Shown: positions 59,491 through 64,000 of the stretch, piece after piece
Layout: each line of letters starts with the position of its first letter
Position numbering within the stretch: the stretch's first letter is position 1
Origin: JAWPMV01 sp039819665
GTDB lineage: Bacteria; Bacteroidota; Bacteroidia; J057
Direction: 5' to 3'
DNA: 64,000 nucleotides
Assembly: GCA_039819665.1 (NCBI GenBank)
Contig: JBCBRM010000031.1
Span: 1 to 64,000, forward strand
Notes under the pieces: model-generated
Database searches by the model: none
Seen by the model: only the letters and a program-made list of their open reading frames with translations
Told to the model about the DNA's origin: nothing
Translations under genes and position numbers: made by a program

Positions 59491-59500
59491 TTATGCACCT
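59481..59500. terminator. 20-bp perfect palindrome spanning two abutting stop codons
   Basis: AGGTGCATAATTATGCACCT includes the last codons and TAA of the gene at 59203 and, on the other strand, the last codons and TAA of the MOSC gene. Both proteins therefore end in Gly-Ala. It may work as a shared bidirectional terminator, although no U-tract follows on either strand. Confidence 0.5.
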
Positions 59501-60306
59501 GCGGTCCTAATCTCATCTCCAATTCTGATGACTCCATTTGCTTTATGTAGCAGGTTCATTCCAAAGAGAACCTTTGGGCCTTCCTTCCGATAGGTGCTAA
59601 GCGTGCTTAAGGGCTCTTTCCCTTTAGCAGCTGTTTCCTGATCAATGGTTATCAATTGGCAGCGGGCGCAGGGCTTTACTGCTGCGAAAGGAACATCCCC
59701 AATTTGAATTTCTGACCAACTATCCTCTATATGTGAATTCCCACCTTTGAAAACCATATTAGGTCGAAAGCGACTCATCGGGACATTCTCTCCTCCATTT
59801 TCAATCAACTTTTCATTTAAATTTGTCAGACTTGCCTCTCCAATGATGAGGTAGGGATATCCATCTGCCCCACTTACTATTTCACCTGCTTTAGCATACC
59901 TGGGATCAACGGGCCTCCTACTTTCCTTATGCATAAATACTACATGACAGTTTTGACCTAAAACCCCCGAAAACCAGGCATCTGTCTCATTGTTATGTCT
60001 GCTTGCAAGAAATTGATCTCCCCAAAGGCTTATTTCCATTGTAGATTGCATGCTTATTTCAAGGGGTATTTCCAGTGGGGTAATTTTTTTGAGTTGATGC
60101 CAAATCCGAAGTTTGCCGCCCTCAATTGCTGTTCTAATCAGGGCCATTTGGACATTATCTCTCTGGGTGAGGCAGTTTCCTTCTGGGTCAACAATCATCC
60201 AGCGACGGTCATACAAAAGTCCTCGATCACTCAGTTGTGCCTGTTCCAGAGATATTCCGCCACAAGATTTAATAGGATATATGGAAATTTGGGTTAAGTG
60301 CATCAT
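59491..60306 (-). CDS. MOSC-domain protein, MOSC N-terminal beta-barrel type (YcbX-like)
   Basis: A 271-residue protein. MOSC_N beta-barrel at about 1-110 (ISIYPIKSCGGISLEQAQLSDRGLLYDRRWMI in parts, ending near WGDQF). MOSC domain at about 115-265, with MSRFRPNMVFKGGN and the candidate cofactor Cys pair in VKPCARCQLITID (Cys213, Cys216). MOSC proteins handle sulfur or molybdenum-cofactor-bound substrates; YcbX-type members act in N-hydroxylated base detoxification. No other molybdenum gene is nearby. It converges on the unknown small gene with stops abutting. Confidence 0.85.
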   Translation of the reverse strand: MMHLTQISIYPIKSCGGISLEQAQLSDRGLLYDRRWMIVDPEGNCLTQRDNVQMALIRTAIEGGKLRIWHQLKKITPLEIPLEISMQSTMEISLWGDQFLASRHNNETDAWFSGVLGQNCHVVFMHKESRRPVDPRYAKAGEIVSGADGYPYLIIGEASLTNLNEKLIENGGENVPMSRFRPNMVFKGGNSHIEDSWSEIQIGDVPFAAVKPCARCQLITIDQETAAKGKEPLSTLSTYRKEGPKVLFGMNLLHKANGVIRIGDEIRTAGA

Positions 60307-60943
60307 AATTCAGAAAAACGTGAAAGCCTATGAATGAAATCTTCTGATAATCTGTTAATAGAAATAGCAAATTAATTTCTTCTTTCAACACTAAAGTAAG
60401 GAAGAGTTTTTATTTGGCTACTACCTATAGGAAATAGATGATCAGTTTAGAGGAATAGTTTTACTTAAACCTTTGAAGGATAGATAATTGGCATTGGAAC
60501 GCTGATAATGACAATTGATACAATACGAGACTACTATTTTAGCCAAAAGCCTTTACTTGATTATAGATAGTCTTGAAAGCAGCCTACAATACGCAAAGCA
60601 TATTACTACTTTTAAACCCACCAAACACGCTAGTTCACCAATACCCTATTATATAGAGTATATTAAAAAGCTTTTCCCATTTTTTAGCTTACTATCGCCA
60701 ATAAAGGCTCACATCCAGGAGATCAATTTAAAGCTAAGGTAAATGAAATTTGCCCGCACATGCTTGATTTAGCCTGTCTATAGTTTGGGGTGATACCAAA
60801 ATATCTGGATAATCTCTCCTATATAACAGATCTATGATTCCTTTTTGTAAGAAAGGAAGCTGGAGAGGTATTTCAATTTCTTTTGAAAGTAGATTGAAAT
60901 ATGAGGCGGTTAAGCATTGATCAATTACACAGCACAAATCACA
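60307..60943. other. Gene-poor region, 637 bp
   Basis: AT-rich DNA upstream of the exostosin-like gene. It contains no promoter with both boxes intact. The best single near-consensus -7 boxes have one mismatch. A minus-strand open frame near its right end (60734-60964) may be a gene remnant. No RNA gene, repeat or insertion-sequence end was seen. Confidence 0.4.
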
Positions 60944-60964
60944 ATGAATCAATCCTATTTGCAA
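60734..60964 (-). pseudogene. Possible remnant of an unknown coding sequence
   Basis: An open frame of 76 codons on the minus strand has no ATG, and its 5' end overlaps the start of the exostosin-like gene. The translation is protein-like (LLSKEIEIPLQLPFLQKGII, DRLNQACAGKF) and ends with a normal stop. It could be the C-terminal fragment of a broken sugar- or sulfate-transfer gene, but it could equally be chance. Confidence 0.18.
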
Positions 60965-62110
60965 TTAGACTTGCCAGGGAATACTAAGAAACTTGAGGGA
61001 AAAATTTCCGTTTGGGTTAAACGAGATTTCCTACTTGAAGGAGAGAGACTTTGTCCTTTGCTTTCTTTTCTTTCCGATTATGATAACAAACCGGAGTTAA
61101 ATTTCTGGAATCCTCTTCGGGAACTGAGCAAGAAAAATATTGAAGTTCATTTAATTGACCGCCTGGAAGAAGCAGGTGATTTAGTTGTGACCCCTCACAG
61201 CATGAGAATATTTGGTTTGAAGAACAGACTCAAAGAAGTCGTGAAATTCAATCAGGAGGTCATCGCTTCTGGTAGAAAGCTTATCTCTTTTGCACTTGCA
61301 TGGGAATACAAGCCTTTAAAAGGTGAAATTCTATTTGCCAGTGGGACTTATGCTTCCAAAGAAGATTCAATTCCCTGCCCATTGTGGCTCTATGATTGGG
61401 CGCATGTTACGGAAGAAATAGACAAACCGGATAAGGTTAGCATCGGCTTTATAGGAAATATTGAGTATCCAAACAGGCTTAATAATATGGTGAAGCATTT
61501 ACCGGTTCCCAATTATATTCAAAATATGTTGGTCCAATCCCCAGCTTTTAGGAGTCAGTCAAAAATATCTGAAAACATGGTTTTTAGACAGGTTTTTGGC
61601 CGTTGGGTAAGAAAGAATACAGCCGAAATACTGAGGAGAGACAAGGGCCTTGAATTTCACTATATAGGCAATAAGCGGGCATTCTTTGAAATGAGTAAAG
61701 AAGAACAGAAGCAGGCCCGAATCAATTATTTAAACAACCTTAAATCGGTCCCATACAGATTGATTATGCGCGGGGATGAAAATTCTGCTTTCTCTTTGTA
61801 CGAAGCTATGTCTGCAGGTAGGATACCTGTCATTGTCCATACGGGTATGCGACTTCCATTGATCGACGGAATAAAATGGGAAGACTTTGCCATTATCCAT
61901 CCTTTTGAGAGACTCTCGAGCCTGACAGCAAGAATCAAGGCAATCCATAGGGATTTGAGCAATGAGGAATTCAAGGAAAGATGTAAGCTTTCCAGAAAGG
62001 CATTTGAGGCCCTCAGCCCTGAATCCTTTTTTAGACAGGTAATTTTGCCATTATTGAAAACTTTGAACTATCAATCTACTTATAAAATACCCATAAGTCT
62101 CCTCGCATAG
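60944..62110 (+). CDS. Exostosin-like glycosyltransferase (GT47 type)
   Basis: A 388-residue protein starting at ATG 60944 (MNQSYLQLDLPGNTKKLEGK); a TTG 27 nt upstream is less likely. The C-terminal half matches exostosin transferases: VSIGFIGNIEYPNRLNNM, YRLIMRGDENSAFSLYEAMSAGRIPVIV (in parts) with the family's 'S.R.YEA...G.IPVI' core, LPLIDGIKWEDFAIIHPFERL. The N-terminal half is a more variable GT-B-like domain. It probably adds a sugar to a cell-surface polysaccharide or glycoprotein. It precedes the MBOAT acyltransferase, which suggests a glycan-synthesis and acetylation locus continuing past the window. Confidence 0.72.
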   Translation: MNQSYLQLDLPGNTKKLEGKISVWVKRDFLLEGERLCPLLSFLSDYDNKPELNFWNPLRELSKKNIEVHLIDRLEEAGDLVVTPHSMRIFGLKNRLKEVVKFNQEVIASGRKLISFALAWEYKPLKGEILFASGTYASKEDSIPCPLWLYDWAHVTEEIDKPDKVSIGFIGNIEYPNRLNNMVKHLPVPNYIQNMLVQSPAFRSQSKISENMVFRQVFGRWVRKNTAEILRRDKGLEFHYIGNKRAFFEMSKEEQKQARINYLNNLKSVPYRLIMRGDENSAFSLYEAMSAGRIPVIVHTGMRLPLIDGIKWEDFAIIHPFERLSSLTARIKAIHRDLSNEEFKERCKLSRKAFEALSPESFFRQVILPLLKTLNYQSTYKIPISLLA

Positions 62111-62456
62111 GATTTTCCCTTTACAAACTAAAATTGATGGATGGTGTGGCGAAATTAGCAATTGAAGAAAAATCATTCAAAACTCTTAAGGAAAATTTAG
62201 TTCTTCACCATGTTCAAGCTTACAAGATTAACAGCTTGATTGCGTTCTTTTATTGTAGCATGATGAAAGTGCTCAAAACTGACACACATTAATCCTATTT
62301 TTAAGTATTGATTCGCTATATTTTATCCCGTAAATGAAGCATAAACTCTATAAAGGGAATTGGCGTGACCTAGGTTCAACTTACTGAATCCTGATTATGT
62401 GCCAAGATGCGACTGAACGAATCATACTTTGACATTAAAAATAATGCTAACGGCAT
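62111..62456 (+). other. Intergenic region, 346 bp, with an uncertain 51-codon frame
   Basis: An open frame at 62137-62292 (ATG to TAA, 51 residues, MDGVAKLAIEEKSF... and LHHVQAYKINSLIAF in parts) is possible but has no promoter or homology that I recognise. A small hairpin CAAGCT/AGCTTG lies at about 62215-62248. Otherwise AT-rich DNA before the MBOAT gene. Confidence 0.3.
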
Positions 62457-63959
62457 ATGCTGTTTAACTCACTAGAGTTTCTCTGGTTTTTTCCTACCGT
62501 AATCCTGCTTTATTTTATTATGCGCCCACAGTATCGATGGGCTCTGTTACTGGTTGCCAGCTATTACTTTTACATGGCCTGGAAACCAGAGTATATATTG
62601 CTGATCGTAATATCTACGGTGATTGATTATTATTGTGGGAGAAAGATGGGGGAAATCGAGGAAAAGAAAAAGAGGAGGCCTTATCTCTATGCCAGCCTAT
62701 TATCTAATCTGGGCATTCTTTTCACCTTTAAGTACTTCGGATTTTTCAATGATTCGCTTCGGACGGTCGTCGAATCTTTTGGAGCTACCTATCATGGGCC
62801 TACCTTCGACCTCATTCTCCCAATGGGGATTTCTTTCTACACTTTTCAAACACTCAGCTATTCGGTAGATGTCTACAACGGTAATTTAAAACCGGAAAAG
62901 CATTTTGGAATTTTTGCACTATTCGTTTCTTTCTTTCCTCAATTGGTAGCAGGGCCCATAGAAAGGGCAAGCAACTTACTCCCTCAATTTCATAAGGTAT
63001 TCAGATTTGAGTCTGCAAGGGTAAATTCTGGCCTTCGTCAAATGCTTTGGGGAATGTTCAAGAAAGTTGTTGTGGCTGATAGGCTAGCTGTTCTGGTAAA
63101 TTCAGTCTATAATGATCCTACAGAGTTTGGAGGAATTAGTCTGATGCTGGCAACCTTCTTTTTCGCTTTTCAGATTTACTGTGATTTCTCCGGATACTCT
63201 GATATTGCAATAGGTGCTGCGCGGGTTATGGGCTATGATCTCATGACAAATTTCCGAACCCCTTATTTCTCTAAAAGTATTTCAGAATTTTGGAAACGTT
63301 GGCATATTTCACTCTCTACCTGGTTTAGAGATTATGTCTATATTCCGATGGGAGGTAACCGGGTAGTAAAATGGAGATGGTATTATAATCTACTCATCAC
63401 CTTTCTGGTAAGTGGTCTATGGCATGGTGCCAACTGGACCTTCGTAATTTGGGGTGGCTTACATGGCTTCTATCTGGTCGCCTCTATTCTATTGGCACCC
63501 TTAAGAGCAAAAACAAATAAGTTGATTGGATTGAAAGAGGGGAGCGGCCTGATGAAAACAGTAGATGTCCTTATGGTATTTAGCCTCGTTTGTTTGGGAT
63601 GGATATTCTTCAGGGCAAATACAGTTCAGGATGCATTCTATATTTGCTCTCATTTATTTAGTGGAATAGGAGCGGAAATGGCTGCCTATTGGGAAGTACT
63701 GAAAGTGGCGCAGATTTCTCTATATCTCGAATCTACGACGGGTGCAAGCCTGGGTATGACAATCTGGGATCTCTTCCTGGCCTTTTCAGGGATAGGATTT
63801 ATTTGTGTAGTTGAGTACATCATGTCTAAAAATGAGGTAATGCAACGTTTCAATCGTTTACCCGTTTGGATTAAGTGGAGTTTTTATTGGGTACTCATTT
63901 ACAGCATCATATTCTTTAGATCATTTAGCAGCAGCGAATTCATTTATTTTCAGTTTTAA
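62457..63959 (+). CDS. MBOAT-family O-acyltransferase (AlgI/PatA type)
   Basis: A 500-residue polytopic membrane enzyme with about ten hydrophobic segments (SLEFLWFFPTVILLYFIM, LLLVASYYFYMAWKP, LILPMGISFYTFQTLSY, FFAFQIYCDFSGYSDIAIG). The AlgI signature region is SISEFWKRWHISLSTWFRDYVYIPMGGN (in parts). The catalytic His323 is in SGLWHGANWTFVIWGG, with a second conserved His336 in GGLHG. It moves acyl groups, usually acetyl, to extracellular polysaccharide at the membrane. The next gene, beginning 2 bp after its stop, probably encodes its usual AlgJ/AlgX- or DHHW-like partner. Confidence 0.93.
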   Translation: MLFNSLEFLWFFPTVILLYFIMRPQYRWALLLVASYYFYMAWKPEYILLIVISTVIDYYCGRKMGEIEEKKKRRPYLYASLLSNLGILFTFKYFGFFNDSLRTVVESFGATYHGPTFDLILPMGISFYTFQTLSYSVDVYNGNLKPEKHFGIFALFVSFFPQLVAGPIERASNLLPQFHKVFRFESARVNSGLRQMLWGMFKKVVVADRLAVLVNSVYNDPTEFGGISLMLATFFFAFQIYCDFSGYSDIAIGAARVMGYDLMTNFRTPYFSKSISEFWKRWHISLSTWFRDYVYIPMGGNRVVKWRWYYNLLITFLVSGLWHGANWTFVIWGGLHGFYLVASILLAPLRAKTNKLIGLKEGSGLMKTVDVLMVFSLVCLGWIFFRANTVQDAFYICSHLFSGIGAEMAAYWEVLKVAQISLYLESTTGASLGMTIWDLFLAFSGIGFICVVEYIMSKNEVMQRFNRLPVWIKWSFYWVLIYSIIFFRSFSSSEFIYFQF

Positions 63960-63961
63960 GC

Positions 63962-64000
63962 ATGAAGACCTATCTAAAAAAGTTTGGATTATTTGCCTTA
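63962..64000 (+). CDS. Start of a gene following the MBOAT acyltransferase (truncated by window edge)
   Basis: ATG at 63962 begins MKTYLKKFGLFAL, a basic then hydrophobic start typical of a signal anchor, and runs off the right edge. In other genomes the gene after an AlgI-type MBOAT usually encodes an AlgJ/DHHW-like SGNH protein that hands over the acyl group. That identity is inference from position only. Confidence 0.45.
   Translation, partial: MKTYLKKFGLFAL

Noticed and set aside
60489..60505. TTGGCATTGGAACGCTG as a second sigma-54 promoter
   Set aside because: Spacing between GG and GC is off by one and no gene follows closely on that strand.
60515..60742. 75-codon plus-strand open frame in the gap before the exostosin gene
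   Set aside because: No promoter and no recognisable domain; it runs opposite to the equally doubtful remnant, and chance is the simplest explanation.

Overview
The window is a stretch of chromosome from a member of the Bacteroidota, most like the marine, gliding Saprospiria/Lewinella-type bacteria. The evidence is of five kinds. Several secreted proteins end in type IX secretion (T9SS) sorting domains with an 'NPGxExLxIEL'-type motif. Promoters fit the Bacteroidota pattern TTG-N19-21-TAnnTTTG. Genes lack Shine-Dalgarno sequences. The menaquinone gene belongs to the futalosine pathway (mqnC). Lineage-typical families occur: ASPIC/UnbV with FG-GAP repeats, a DUF6503-like lipoprotein, DUF1684, MnmD, and LptC next to a CNNM/CorC-type protein. 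No rRNA, tRNA, CRISPR array, prophage or intact insertion sequence was seen.

Layout. 1-8.2 kb: the tail of an unknown gene, a T9SS-exported subtilisin-like protease, an orphan receiver protein, several small secreted or membrane proteins with good terminators, mqnC, and a TerB-like protein. 8.3-13.8 kb: a two-gene operon for a tailspike-like beta-helix protein and a partner secreted protein, then an unknown secreted protein and an exported rhodanese. 13.8-22.5 kb (minus strand): PhzF and a giant TPR/zincin protein in one operon, a PpiD/SurA-type periplasmic isomerase, then lptC, a small membrane protein and a CNNM/CorC-type protein, a cell-envelope block. 22.7-29.4 kb: ppk1, a nitroreductase, a membrane-anchored protein resembling the dimethylformamidase beta subunit, a REP/MITE-like palindrome, and metG. 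29.6-38 kb: a 2,199-residue T9SS surface protein with seven FG-GAP-like repeats plus ASPIC/UnbV, an outer-membrane beta-barrel, a lipoprotein and a glycosyltransferase-like protein.

39.1-47.8 kb is the most coherent system. It is a seven-gene operon holding an RND/HlyD-type adaptor, a TolC-like channel, a MacB/LolD-type ATPase, two FtsX/MacB-type permeases, an NtrC-family sigma-54 activator and its histidine kinase. A sigma-54-like -24/-12 sequence lies immediately upstream, preceded by a small array of GTTCG/CGAAC palindromes that could be the activator's binding sites. This looks like a self-regulated envelope-stress or export unit.

47.8-54.8 kb: a cold-shock-domain protein with a structured leader, a seven-PAS histidine kinase with six almost equally spaced tandem modules, two receiver proteins, and a T9SS-exported endonuclease I. 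54.9-60.3 kb: an MscS channel with mnmD; a small regulatory locus (an HTH gene with a DUF1684 gene, divergent from an unknown 95-residue protein with its own promoter and inverted repeat); and a MOSC protein. The last two share a 20-bp palindrome that covers both stop codons. 60.3-64 kb: a gene-poor stretch with a possible gene remnant, an exostosin-like glycosyltransferase, and an AlgI-type MBOAT acyltransferase followed by the start of its likely partner.

All functional assignments rest on motifs read by eye from the translated sequence. No database search was run.
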